Shown: positions 29,914-38,805 of the stretch, one piece after another
How positions within the stretch are numbered: the stretch's first letter is position 1
Layout of the letters: every line of letters starts with the position of its first letter
Source: Marivita sp051859345
GTDB lineage: Bacteria; Pseudomonadota; Alphaproteobacteria; Rhodobacterales; Rhodobacteraceae
Length of the DNA: 64,000 nt
Reading direction: 5' to 3'
Assembly (NCBI RefSeq): GCF_051859345.1
Contig: NZ_JBHYFV010000002.1
Span: 192,838 to 256,837, forward strand
Made by a program: the position numbers and the translations under genes
The notes under the pieces: model-generated
What the model was told of the DNA's origin: nothing
Database searches by the model: none
What the model saw: only the letters and a program-made list of their open reading frames with translations

Positions 29914-31503
29914 TTAGTGACGGAAGTGGCGCATGCCGGTGAGCACCATCGCCAACCCGGCCTCATCCGCCGCCGCGATCACCTCGTCATCGCGCATCGA
30001 ACCTCCCGGTTGGATCACGCAGGACGCACCGGCGGCCGCGGCTTCCATCAGCCCATCGGCAAAGGGGAAGAACGCATCCGACGCCACCGCGCTGCCTTTG
30101 GTCAGTGGTTCGGACAGGCCCAGCGCCTCGGCCATGCGTTCGGCCTTCTTGGCAGCGATCAACGCCGAATCAAGACGACTCATCTGACCGGCACCGACAC
30201 CCACGGTCGCGCCATCCTTGACGTAGACGATGGCGTTCGACTTGACGTGTTTCGCGACGGTCCAGGCGAACAGCAGATCGCGCATCTGATCCTCGGTGGG
30301 CGCAATTTTGGTCACCACCTTAAGGTTGTCCCTGTCGATCCGACCGTTATCGCTGTCCTGAACAAGGATACCGCCAGACACCTGTTTCCAAGCGATTCCC
30401 GGCTCTGCGGTGTTCGCCAGACCCGGCGCCATGAGCAGGCGCAGGTTCTTCTTGCGGGCAAAGACATCCTTGGCGTCCTGATGCGCGCCGGGAGCAATGA
30501 CAACTTCGGTGAAAATCTCGGAAATGGCTTCGGCGGTTTCGCCGTCCAAAGTCGAGTTCAGCGCAACGATGCCGCCAAAAGCCGACGTCCGGTCGCAGTC
30601 AAACGCCTTTTGATACGCCTCCTTCAACGTCCGGCCAGTCGCCACACCGCAGGGATTGGCGTGCTTGATGATGGCACAGGCAAAGCCGTCACGCGGCAGG
30701 AATTCCGACACAAGTTCAAACGCTGCATCCGTGTCATTGATGTTGTTGTAGCTCAGTTCCTTGCCCTGAAGCTGTTCGGCGATGGCGACACCCGGACGGT
30801 TCGAACCGTCACGATAGAACGCCGCGCCCTGATGCGGATTCTCGCCATAGCGCAGGGGCTGCGCCAGAGTTCCGGCAAAAACCCGGCGGCGCGGGGTTTC
30901 CTCGCCAATCGCGCCCGCCATCCATGTGCTGACAGCCGCATCATAGGCGCCTGTGCGGGCATAGGCGATCTGGGCCAGACGCTGCCGGAAGGCAAGCGTG
31001 GTCTTGCCGTCATTCGCATCCAGTTCAGCCAGAAGTGCATCGTAATCCTCGACATCGACAACGGTGCTGACAAAGGCATGGTTCTTGGCGGCAGCGCGGA
31101 TCATTGCGGGGCCACCGATGTCGATATTCTCGATGCAGGTGTCATAGTCGCCACCCTTGGCGACAGTTTCCTCGAACGGATACAGGTTTACCACCAGGAG
31201 GTCGATCGCCTTGATATCGTGCTGGAACATCGCCGCGACGTGGTCGTCATTGTCGCGCAGGGCCAGCAAACCGCCATGTACCATCGGGTGTAGCGTCTTG
31301 ACCCGGCCGTCCATCATTTCGGGAAAGCCCGTCACCTCGGCCACATCCTTGACCGGCACACCGGCGTCGCGCAGCGTCTTGGCCGATCCGCCGGTCGACA
31401 GGATTTCCACACCGCGCGCATCCAGCGCCTTGGCAAGGTCAACAAGTCCGGACTTGTCGGAAACCGACAGAAGCGCACGGCGAAGGGGGGCGAGGTTGGT
31501 CAT
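29914..31503 (-). CDS. purH: Bifunctional AICAR transformylase / IMP cyclohydrolase
   Basis: 529 residues, catalysing the last two steps of IMP synthesis. The N-terminal MGS-like cyclohydrolase domain (1 to about 195) shows LLSVSDKSGLVDLAKAL, LSTGGSAKTLRDAGVPV and GRVKTLHPMVHGGLLA. The C-terminal transformylase domain has the catalytic Lys-His pair in IIKHANPCGVATG (about 275) and the end region SDAFFPFADGLMEAAAAG, with IQPGGSMRDDEVIAAADE. Gene order rsmB - heparinase - purH - lspA suggests one long transcript. Confidence 0.98.
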   Translation of the reverse strand: MTNLAPLRRALLSVSDKSGLVDLAKALDARGVEILSTGGSAKTLRDAGVPVKDVAEVTGFPEMMDGRVKTLHPMVHGGLLALRDNDDHVAAMFQHDIKAIDLLVVNLYPFEETVAKGGDYDTCIENIDIGGPAMIRAAAKNHAFVSTVVDVEDYDALLAELDANDGKTTLAFRQRLAQIAYARTGAYDAAVSTWMAGAIGEETPRRRVFAGTLAQPLRYGENPHQGAAFYRDGSNRPGVAIAEQLQGKELSYNNINDTDAAFELVSEFLPRDGFACAIIKHANPCGVATGRTLKEAYQKAFDCDRTSAFGGIVALNSTLDGETAEAISEIFTEVVIAPGAHQDAKDVFARKKNLRLLMAPGLANTAEPGIAWKQVSGGILVQDSDNGRIDRDNLKVVTKIAPTEDQMRDLLFAWTVAKHVKSNAIVYVKDGATVGVGAGQMSRLDSALIAAKKAERMAEALGLSEPLTKGSAVASDAFFPFADGLMEAAAAGASCVIQPGGSMRDDEVIAAADEAGLAMVLTGMRHFRH

Positions 31504-31524
31504 GACAGCATAGGTTCCCAGTGT

Positions 31525-33273
31525 TCAGTTCAGCAGCATCGCATCGTCCTGAACAAGGTCCCGCACCGCGATGGCGGTGTCCTGAGCCTTCGCCAGCGAC
31601 CAGCGAACGCGGGTCGCATACTTCATTGCGCGGCCAGATAAAACGATCTGTTTCGTCGCGCGTGGTCGCAGACGGCCTTTTTCCAGATAAACCGAAGGTT
31701 CAAGCGACAGATCGCACTGCCCTTCGAACCGGAAAACCCAGATTTCCCCGCTGCGCAGCGCCATGGACACCGCGGTCCCGTTCATGTCGATGGCCGTGTC
31801 CACCTCTGGGTGCAGATGGAACCGGATGTCAAATGGCACACCCGACAACCGGCTGTCTTCCAGCTTTTGATCGAACCGCACCTTGTTGCCGGAATCCAGC
31901 GCGACCAAAAGGTCTTCGCCCACGATGCCGCGCCCATCGAACGTGAGTTCCAGAATTCGGGCATGTGTCAGGCCATGTGTCCGTAGATACCCGTCATGGC
32001 CCCCTTCAAAACGAACCCCATCGGTGGCGCGGGACATTTCAACCGGGACACCTTTGGGCACATCATCCAGAAGTTCGCGTTCAATCGGCCCCATTCGCGA
32101 CGTGGCTCCAAGCCGCGAGCTTGAGAACCCATCAAGACATAGCGTGGAATGCGATGGCGTCGCCCGCCCGGCGCGACGCCAGTCTTCGCCAAACGTGGCC
32201 CCCGAGCCGCAATTCACGATCAGCGGACGGCGTCCTGATGTCAGTTCGAACGCCAGCGTCGAGGCATGTGCATTGAAACTGGCCAATCCGGTGGGCGGCG
32301 CAGCTGCGTCAATGACCATCGTTGTCCGACCTGCGGAAAGACGGGCATAACCCATGGCAAGATCCTGCGCCACCTGCGCCTTGACCCCGGCGGCCGCAAG
32401 GGCTGTATCCAGCCGCCCTTCCACACCGCGACCTCCACCGTGAAACCGCGCCAGCCCCCCATCGGCGTGCCGGAGCGCGCGCAGGGTGGGGATGATTTTC
32501 GAAATGGCTTGTATATGGGACAATTCCGGCGCGCGGCCGGTTTCCTGCAACGCATCCCGCGCCCAGATCAGCAGGGTGCACACCTCCATCAATTCTTCGG
32601 GGTTGCGCGTCGGAATGCCGCCGGCCTCATTGACCTGACGAACACATTCATGACCCAGCGCCTTGATCGCGGGATCGGCCTGGCTTTCCATACCTTGCAA
32701 AGACAGGCCTGCCGAGATCAGCCCGGTCAGCGCCTCAAACCGGGGCAGACCGGGGGTCGAGCTGTGCCAGCGACGGTTGAGAAAGATGGTTTGCTGCGCG
32801 ATGGATCGAAAGAACGCGCGCGACTCTTCAGGCGTGCATCCTCCAAGAACAAAGATTGCGTGGTGAAGCCAACGGATCACGCGCCGCCCGGCGAGTTCCG
32901 GTGTCCAGCCGGGACCGGACCCGTTGCCGTACCGTCTGATCCAGTCGAACAGCCATGTCTGGGCGATTTTTCGGGTTGCCATGTCTCCGACGCTGGCCAT
33001 GTCGTCGAGCCAGATGAACCCGTGAATCTCTTCCAGAAACGCATCGTCCGGCGGCGTGATATCCCAAAGGACCGCTCCGGGAGCCTCGACCAGATGACCG
33101 GCGAACAAGAGGTTGCCCGCCGTCAACTGCCGCCCGCGTGCATAGGACCCGACGGTGCGGGGTTCCGGCGTTCCCACAAAGGCTGTTGCTGGCTTGACGC
33201 GCGCAGAAAGACGCGCGTGAACACGGTTCAAAAGCCGGGTCTGCGCCCGTTTTGCGGCGTCCAGTCGGAACAT
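31525..33273 (-). CDS. Heparinase II/III-like protein
   Basis: 582 residues from the ATG at 33273; a TTG ten codons upstream is an alternative. The N-terminal half is an alpha/alpha toroid (WLFDWIRRYGNG, WLHHAIFVLGG, FLNRRWHSSTPGLPRFEALTGLISAGL). The C-terminal half is the heparinase II/III beta-sandwich domain (GYARLSAGRTTMVIDAAAPP, RPLIVNCGSGATFGEDWRRA, SHSTLCLDGFSSSRLG). Such proteins are predicted polysaccharide lyases acting on uronate-containing glycans, but no signal peptide is evident and the family member here sits among housekeeping genes. Its substrate is unknown. Confidence 0.85.
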   Translation of the reverse strand: MFRLDAAKRAQTRLLNRVHARLSARVKPATAFVGTPEPRTVGSYARGRQLTAGNLLFAGHLVEAPGAVLWDITPPDDAFLEEIHGFIWLDDMASVGDMATRKIAQTWLFDWIRRYGNGSGPGWTPELAGRRVIRWLHHAIFVLGGCTPEESRAFFRSIAQQTIFLNRRWHSSTPGLPRFEALTGLISAGLSLQGMESQADPAIKALGHECVRQVNEAGGIPTRNPEELMEVCTLLIWARDALQETGRAPELSHIQAISKIIPTLRALRHADGGLARFHGGGRGVEGRLDTALAAAGVKAQVAQDLAMGYARLSAGRTTMVIDAAAPPTGLASFNAHASTLAFELTSGRRPLIVNCGSGATFGEDWRRAGRATPSHSTLCLDGFSSSRLGATSRMGPIERELLDDVPKGVPVEMSRATDGVRFEGGHDGYLRTHGLTHARILELTFDGRGIVGEDLLVALDSGNKVRFDQKLEDSRLSGVPFDIRFHLHPEVDTAIDMNGTAVSMALRSGEIWVFRFEGQCDLSLEPSVYLEKGRLRPRATKQIVLSGRAMKYATRVRWSLAKAQDTAIAVRDLVQDDAMLLN

Positions 33274-33358
33274 CAGCTCTGCCTCTGCCTTGCGTTTGCG
33301 CAAGCGTTCTTATGCCGACATCATACCTTCGTGATCGCAACGAGTCACGGTGCAATTG

Positions 33359-34639
33359 TCACGCGGGCGACGGTTCGCCTTTGCGGCGCAGGACGGCCAT
33401 GTAGAATCCATCCATACCACCCGTCTCTGACCAGTAGTCTGGACGCAACCGAACACCGCCTTCGGGGCTGATCCAGTCGGGATCAAGACCGAGGGCAGAT
33501 GGCGCGACAAGTTCTACATCGTCCGCGTGCGCCAAAAGCCCCTTGATCTGATCCTCACCTTCCTCGCGCAGCAGGCTGCAGGTGCAATAGACAAGCGTTC
33601 CGTTCGGTTTGACGAGCTGAACCGCACGGTTGAGCAGCTTGCGCTGAAGCTGGACCAGATCTTCGATCCCGGACTGGGTCTTGACGTAAGGCAGGTCGGG
33701 ATGCCGCCGGATCGTGCCCGTCGCTGAACAGGGCGCGTCAAGAAGGATCGCATCGAACGGATCGTCGTCATAGGTCAGCGCATCCGCCACAACCGTCCTT
33801 GCAGGCAATCCGGTGCGCGTCAGGTTTTCGGTCAGCCGCGCCATGCGCGCATCGGAAATATCAAGCGCGGTCACATCCGCGCCCTTGGCCGCAAGCTGCA
33901 TCGTCTTGCCACCGGGCGCAGCGCAAATGTCGAGAACACGCTGACCGGTGACATCACCCAACAATTGCACAGGCAATGCCGCTGCTGCGTCCTGAACCCA
34001 CCAGTCACCAGTGTCGAACCCCGGAAGGGCCGACAGCTGACCGCGTGCCGCCAACCGCAAAGACCCGGTGGGCAAAAGGTCAGCGCCCAGCTTTTCCGCC
34101 CAGCCTGCGGCGTCTGATTTGACAGACAGATCAACCGGCGGCGGCACCGCATGGGCGCGTTCGATCCGGGCCACGACGGGTTTGCTCCACGTCTTGGCCA
34201 GTTTCGGCCGCAGCCATTTGGGCAGCATCGTTTCGGGTGCAGCGTCCCAAGCGGTCTGATCCAGCGCCGTGATCTTGCGTAGAACCGCGTTGACCAGACC
34301 CTTCATCGGCGCGGTTTTCTTGTTGCGCCCGGCCAGTTTGACGGCCTCGTTTACCACACCGTGAGCGGCACCGCCGGTCATCAACTCCACCGTCGCCATG
34401 CGCAGCAGGTTCATCACACGCAAAGGCGGCTGGCGTTGCAGGTGCGGGGTCAACAGGTGATCGGCGCGACCCAGATACCGCAGCGTTTCGGTGATCAGCC
34501 GTTGCGCCGTCGCGCGTTCGGGTGGGGTCAATTCCAGCCAGACCTGATCGCTGGTCACATCAGACAACATGCGACCTTCGCCAACAATCTGGCTAAGGCC
34601 ATCCAGGGCGACAAGGCGGGGCGATGCGGGTGCGGGCAA
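33359..34639 (-). CDS. rsmB: 16S rRNA m5C967 methyltransferase RsmB
   Basis: 426 residues, RsmB/NOL1/NOP2 family. The N-terminal NusB-like RNA-binding domain (about 5-135) is followed by the SAM methyltransferase: motif I VLDICAAPGGKTMQLA (235-250), motif IV DAPCSATGTIRRHPDL (301-316; Cys304) and motif VI YCTCSLLREEGEDQ (351-364; nucleophile Cys354). Both catalytic cysteines are present. The reading frame begins with TTG at 34639; no ATG fits the conserved N-terminus. The gene is divergent from the SDHAF4-like gene. Confidence 0.93.
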   Translation of the reverse strand: MPAPASPRLVALDGLSQIVGEGRMLSDVTSDQVWLELTPPERATAQRLITETLRYLGRADHLLTPHLQRQPPLRVMNLLRMATVELMTGGAAHGVVNEAVKLAGRNKKTAPMKGLVNAVLRKITALDQTAWDAAPETMLPKWLRPKLAKTWSKPVVARIERAHAVPPPVDLSVKSDAAGWAEKLGADLLPTGSLRLAARGQLSALPGFDTGDWWVQDAAAALPVQLLGDVTGQRVLDICAAPGGKTMQLAAKGADVTALDISDARMARLTENLTRTGLPARTVVADALTYDDDPFDAILLDAPCSATGTIRRHPDLPYVKTQSGIEDLVQLQRKLLNRAVQLVKPNGTLVYCTCSLLREEGEDQIKGLLAHADDVELVAPSALGLDPDWISPEGGVRLRPDYWSETGGMDGFYMAVLRRKGEPSPA

Positions 34640-34718
34640 AGGTATATCCTGTAAACGGCCGGGGTTGTCCCGGACCGGAAGGCGCGTATATCAAAGAGGG
34701 ACGATATGGAAGACCGTG

Positions 34719-34901
34719 ATGAACGCTGACACCTCAAAAGACCTGCCCGCCGCCGCCCTGCGCGCCCTTGCCGAAGCTGAAGAGCGACGCAAGAAGGCTG
34801 CCACCGAAAAGCCGTTGCCAAAGGAGTTGGGCGGTCGCGACGGCCCGGAACCCGTGCGTTATGGGGATTGGGAAAAGGGCGGACTCGCGATTGACTTTTA
34901 G
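34719..34901 (+). CDS. DUF1674 protein (SDHAF4-like succinate dehydrogenase assembly factor)
   Basis: 60 residues from the ATG at 34719. It has a charged helical N-terminus (ALRALAEAEERRKKAATEK) and then the hallmark DUF1674 C-terminus, KELGGRDGPEPVRYGDWEKG, ending in GLAIDF. In mitochondria the homologue SDHAF4 binds the flavinylated SdhA subunit before complex II assembly; the bacterial role is inferred from that. Small, soluble, cytosolic. It is divergent from rsmB (79 bp) and tail-to-tail (3 bp) with the next gene. Confidence 0.88.
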   Translation: MNADTSKDLPAAALRALAEAEERRKKAATEKPLPKELGGRDGPEPVRYGDWEKGGLAIDF

Positions 34902-34904
34902 CGG

Positions 34905-35264
34905 TCAGCGCAGACGGAAATCGGCCGCATCGCCCGCGCCTTGGTCCGCGACGAAGCGCAGGTCCGACCCATCCGCGAGAACCGCCTGACAATTGTAGCC
35001 AAGGTCATCACCACCCCAGTTCAGATCGCGGCAGAAGAACCCGTTCTGCCATGTCCATGACCCGGTCACATCCCATGTCGCGCCTCGGCCCGAGATTTGA
35101 CCATTCGGATTGACCTGCAACCGCACCAAGGGGCGCGCCAAGGTCTTGCCCGCAACGAGTTGGACAAATTCCGTCTTGCTTTCAATACGCTTGAGTTCGG
35201 CGGCAGCCATAGTCGGCAACGCGAAAACGACGGTGACAGCGGCGATCAGGGCAAGGCGGGTCAT
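34905..35264 (-). CDS. Small exported protein of unknown function
   Basis: 119 residues from the ATG at 35264, with GAAGGA upstream. The signal peptide LALIAAVTVVFALPTMAAA (about 4-22) is clear. The mature domain (about 95 residues) has ISGRGATWDVTGSWTWQNGFFCRDLNWGG and two cysteines, suggesting a compact beta-fold in the periplasm. Similar proteins are sometimes mislabelled 'dihydrodipicolinate reductase' because of the neighbouring dapB; nothing in this sequence supports that. It lies 86 bp downstream of dapB on the same strand. Confidence 0.75.
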   Translation of the reverse strand: MTRLALIAAVTVVFALPTMAAAELKRIESKTEFVQLVAGKTLARPLVRLQVNPNGQISGRGATWDVTGSWTWQNGFFCRDLNWGGDDLGYNCQAVLADGSDLRFVADQGAGDAADFRLR

Positions 35265-35350
35265 CAACGGTCCTTCCGGCGGGGTTCCTGTCTAGACATA
35301 CGCAGGAAATGCAGGATTGGATCAAAGCGGTCCTCTGCCCGATGTCGACA

Positions 35351-36169
35351 TCAGTCGTCGGACAATCCCAGCACGTCCAGCATGTCGTACTCACCCGGAG
35401 CCTTGTCCTGCCCCCAAAGCGCTGCCTTGAGAGCGCCACGAGCAAACAGCGCGCGATCACTGGCGACATGGCGCAGCAGGATGCGTTCGCCTTCGGCTAC
35501 AAACAGAACGTCGTGTTCTCCCACGATATCGCCGCCACGAATGGCACTGAAGCCGATATCGCCGCGCTTGCGGGCACCGGTGATGCCATCACGCCCCCGG
35601 TCCGATACGTCGCGCAGATCAACACCCCGTCCCTCGGCAGCCGCCTCTCCGAGCATGAGCGCGGTGCCAGACGGTGCATCCACCTTCTTGTTGTGATGGT
35701 ATTCAATGATTTCAATGTCGTAGTCGGCATCCAGCGCCGCAGCGACCTTACGGGTGAGGACGGTAAGCAGGTTGACTCCAAGGCTCATGTTCCCGGCCCG
35801 CACAACAACGGCATGGCGCGCGGCGGCTTTGATCTTGCCAAGATCATCGTCGGACAGGCCGGTTGTGCCAATCACATGCACCGCCCGCGCCTGCGCTGCC
35901 AGCTCGGCAAAAGAAACGGTCGCGGCAGGTGTCGTGAAATCGATCACGGCTTGTGCGCGGGCGAAGCAATCCAGCGGATCATCCGCCACCAGCACCCCGA
36001 TCGCGGCCCCGCCCATCGCTGATCCGACATCCTGACCAACCCAGTCATGTCCTTCCCGTTCGACCGCACCGGCAAGGTACATCTTCGGGTGTTTGGCGAT
36101 TTCAGCCACCAGCATTTGCCCCATCCGCCCGGAGACACCCGTGACGACAACCCCAATCTCTTCGCTCAT
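35351..36169 (-). CDS. dapB: 4-hydroxy-tetrahydrodipicolinate reductase
   Basis: 272 residues from the ATG at 36169. It reduces the DapA product with NAD(P)H in the diaminopimelate/lysine pathway. The N-terminal Rossmann motif is VVVTGVSGRMGQMLV (7-21), the active-site segment is EIIEYHHNKKVDAPSGTAL (catalytic His pair, Lys, and PSGT binding the substrate), and AIRGGDIVGEHDVLF is conserved near the end. It is divergent from rbfA (85 bp). Confidence 0.97.
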   Translation of the reverse strand: MSEEIGVVVTGVSGRMGQMLVAEIAKHPKMYLAGAVEREGHDWVGQDVGSAMGGAAIGVLVADDPLDCFARAQAVIDFTTPAATVSFAELAAQARAVHVIGTTGLSDDDLGKIKAAARHAVVVRAGNMSLGVNLLTVLTRKVAAALDADYDIEIIEYHHNKKVDAPSGTALMLGEAAAEGRGVDLRDVSDRGRDGITGARKRGDIGFSAIRGGDIVGEHDVLFVAEGERILLRHVASDRALFARGALKAALWGQDKAPGEYDMLDVLGLSDD

Positions 36170-36254
36170 GGCCAACCTCCACCTGCGGATTTTCACCTCA
36201 ATAGCGGTTGCCCACCGGCTTGGCAAAGGCCGCCGGACCGCTTATGTGGCGAAT

Positions 36255-36650
36255 ATGGCAAAAAACCGATCTCACAGCTTTGAAGGTCCCAGCCAGCGAC
36301 AGCTGCGCGTGGGCGAATTGATCCGCCGGACGCTGGCCGATGTGCTGACGCGCGGGGACATTCACGATCCTGACCTCAACCGGTATTCGATCACAGTCGG
36401 CGAAGTGCGCACCTCGCCTGACCTCAAGGTGGCAACGGCCTATGTCGTTCCGCTGGGTGGCAAAGGGCAGGATGACATTCTTGAACTGCTCGACCGAAAC
36501 AAAGGCGAGTTGCGCCGTGCTGTGTCGAAGAATCTGACGCTGAAATTCTCGCCTGAACTGCGATTCCGGTTGGATGAAACCTTTGATCGGATGGATGACA
36601 CGCGGCGCATGTTCGAACAGGACGATGTGCGCCGTGACGTCGAAAGCTAG
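36255..36650 (+). CDS. rbfA: Ribosome-binding factor A
   Basis: 131 residues from the ATG at 36255. It is a 30S maturation factor with a KH-like fold that binds near 16S helix 1 and supports cold growth. Landmarks are SQRQLRVGELIRRTLADVL (13-31), SITVGEVRTSPDLKVATAYV (about 45-64) and the LKFSPELRFRLDETFDRMD signature (about 95-113). It is placed beside dapB and away from the nusA-infB operon, as is common in Rhodobacterales. The 3' end overlaps the next gene. Confidence 0.95.
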   Translation: MAKNRSHSFEGPSQRQLRVGELIRRTLADVLTRGDIHDPDLNRYSITVGEVRTSPDLKVATAYVVPLGGKGQDDILELLDRNKGELRRAVSKNLTLKFSPELRFRLDETFDRMDDTRRMFEQDDVRRDVES

Positions 36651-37392
36651 AATTGCCCTGGCCGGGTTCGGGCTGATGCTGTTCACTGGTCCAATCGCAC
36701 AGGCGGACGTGGTCTGCACTGACCATGTGTTTGACGGTCTGGCCTACACCGCCTGCGAAGTCGATCCGCGTAAAGATGATCTGCGCCTGTTCCTGGACGG
36801 TCCGTCCGGCGAAAAGTTCGGCCAGTTTTCCGCGATTGACGGCACTTTGGCCGAGCAAGGCAAGACGCTTGCCTTTGGCATGAACGCCGGAATGTATCAT
36901 GCCGACCGTGCGCCGGTGGGACATTACATCGAAGACGGCGAAGAGAAGATGCGGGTGATCCCGAATGCCGGACCGGGCAATTTCGGGCTGTTGCCGAATG
37001 GTGTGTTCTGCATCGGCAATGACCGTGCCGATGTAATCGAAACGCTGGCATATGAAGCGGCGCGACCTGACTGTCGCTACGCCACGCAATCCGGACCGAT
37101 GCTGGTGATCGACGGCGCATTGCACCCAAGGTTCCTGCCTGACAGCACCTCGCGTTATATTCGCAACGGCGTCGGGACATCCGAAGACGGCACACGGGTG
37201 GTTTTTGTGATTTCCGATCAGGCGGTCACGTTTCACGAATTTGGCCGGATTTTCCGCGACGATCTTGGGCTGCCACAGGCGCTTTTCCTTGATGGCAGTG
37301 TGTCGCGTCTGCATGCGCCACAGTTGAACCGGTCTGATTTCGGACGCTGGCTGGGTCCGATTGTGGGCGTGGTCGAACCGCTTGGGCCCTAG
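36634..37392 (+). CDS. Phosphodiester glycosidase family protein (DUF2233), exported
   Basis: About 252 residues from the GTG at 36634 (an ATG at 36625 is possible); both starts lie inside rbfA. A signal peptide (ALAGFGLMLFTGPIAQA) precedes a NAGPA-like domain with AFGMNAGMY, NFGLLPNGVFCIG, ATQSGPMLVIDGALHPRF and LPQALFLDGSVSRLHAP, all in family order. The human member removes GlcNAc from phosphodiesters; bacterial members are probably periplasmic phosphodiester glycosidases, with substrates such as wall teichoic or exopolysaccharide linkages unproven here. Translational coupling to rbfA is probably incidental. Confidence 0.85.
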   Translation: MTSKARIALAGFGLMLFTGPIAQADVVCTDHVFDGLAYTACEVDPRKDDLRLFLDGPSGEKFGQFSAIDGTLAEQGKTLAFGMNAGMYHADRAPVGHYIEDGEEKMRVIPNAGPGNFGLLPNGVFCIGNDRADVIETLAYEAARPDCRYATQSGPMLVIDGALHPRFLPDSTSRYIRNGVGTSEDGTRVVFVISDQAVTFHEFGRIFRDDLGLPQALFLDGSVSRLHAPQLNRSDFGRWLGPIVGVVEPLGP

Positions 37393-37458
37393 CAGGGTTG
37401 CGGTGGCGCGTGGGGCGCTCTACCTCTCTGCCACACCTGACCGCAGACCGGAGGCCTC

Positions 37459-38805
37459 ATGACACTAACGCTTGATCATCTGACGCAAAGCTTGTTGCAG
37501 CGCGCCAGAGAGGCTGGGGCCGATGCCGCCGATGTGCTTGCCGTGCGGGGCAATTCGATTTCAATCGACGTGCGCAACGGCGTTCTGGAACAGGCAGAAC
37601 GGTCTGAATCAACGGATATCGGGTTGCGGGTGTTCGTCGGGCAGAGGGTCGCCAACGTGTCCTCGTCGGATCTGCGGGCGGACAGCTTTGCCATCATGGC
37701 AGAGCGCGCGGTGGCGATGGCGCGGGAGGCTCCTGAAGACCCCTATGTGGGATTGGCCGATGCAGACCAGCTTGCCCAGAACCGCGCGTCGGACTGGCTT
37801 GAGATGTATGACCCGACACCCGAACCGTCGCCTACAGAGCTTGAGCAGGATGCGCGCACAGCGGAAAGTGCGGCCTTGGCGGTTGAGGGGATCACGCAAG
37901 TGTCCGCGGCCTCTGCCGGGTATGGGTCGCAAGAGATCCACCTGGCCGCAAGCAACGGTTTTTCCGGCGGATATCAACGGTCTTCACGATCCACGTCCTG
38001 TGTGGCGATTGCCGGAACAGGCACCGGGATGGAGCGTGACTACGACGGAGATCAGCGCATTTTTCAAAGCGATCTGCGGGCGGCGGAGGACATTGGCAAA
38101 GTGGCGGCGGATCGTACGCTTGAACGAATGAATCCACGCAAGCCCAGGACCGGGGCCTATCCGGTTCTCTTTGACGAGCGGATTTCATCGTCTCTGATCG
38201 GGCATCTGCTGATGGCGATCAACGGTGCCGCGATTGCGCGGCGGTCCTCCTGGGCTTTGGATTTGTTGGGAAAAGAAGTTCTGCCACAAGGACTTAGCCT
38301 GACGGAAGATCCACATCGCGTCCGCGTTGGCGGGTCACGGCCCTTTGATGCGGAAGGTCTGGCGACGCAGAAACGCGATATCGTCAAGGATGGGGTGCTG
38401 ACAGGATGGACGCTTGATCTTGCGATGGCACGCAAGCTGAACCTTGAGCCAACGGGAAACGCGTCGCGCAGCACGTCGGGTGGACCGTCCCCCAGTGTAT
38501 CGAATGTCATGCTTACTCAAGGGGTTAAGGACCGGGATGGGCTGATTGCAGACATGGGAACCGGGCTGGTGGTAACGTCGATGATCGGATCGACGATCAA
38601 CCCCAACACCGGCGATTATTCGCGCGGTGCAGCGGGGTTCTGGGTGGAAAATGGCGAAATCGCTTATCCGGTCAGCGGCGTGACGATTGCCGGTAAACTT
38701 CTGGAAATGTTGAAAAAAATCACACCCGCCAATGACGCGCGGCCATGGCTAAGCCGGGTGGTTCCATCGCTTCTGGTTGAAGGTCTCACACTTGCCGGAG
38801 AGTGA
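37459..38805 (+). CDS. pmbA: PmbA/TldE family protein
   Basis: 448 residues. It is the non-zinc partner of the TldD/TldE protease that matures peptides such as microcin B17 and degrades unfolded peptides. It contains the family pattern SSDLRADSFAIMAERAVAMAR, LERMNPRKPRTGAYPVLFDERI, GTGLVVTSMIGSTINPNTGDYSRGAAGFWVENGEI (landmark) and the ending NDARPWLSRVVPSLLVEGLTLAGE. No HExxxH zinc motif is present, consistent with TldE rather than TldD; tldD is not in this window. The stop overlaps the start of the phosphatase gene. Confidence 0.92.
   Translation: MTLTLDHLTQSLLQRAREAGADAADVLAVRGNSISIDVRNGVLEQAERSESTDIGLRVFVGQRVANVSSSDLRADSFAIMAERAVAMAREAPEDPYVGLADADQLAQNRASDWLEMYDPTPEPSPTELEQDARTAESAALAVEGITQVSAASAGYGSQEIHLAASNGFSGGYQRSSRSTSCVAIAGTGTGMERDYDGDQRIFQSDLRAAEDIGKVAADRTLERMNPRKPRTGAYPVLFDERISSSLIGHLLMAINGAAIARRSSWALDLLGKEVLPQGLSLTEDPHRVRVGGSRPFDAEGLATQKRDIVKDGVLTGWTLDLAMARKLNLEPTGNASRSTSGGPSPSVSNVMLTQGVKDRDGLIADMGTGLVVTSMIGSTINPNTGDYSRGAAGFWVENGEIAYPVSGVTIAGKLLEMLKKITPANDARPWLSRVVPSLLVEGLTLAGE

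Noticed and set aside
34905..35264. Dihydrodipicolinate reductase label for the small exported protein
   Set aside because: It has a signal peptide and no Rossmann or DapB motif; the label arises from its neighbour dapB.
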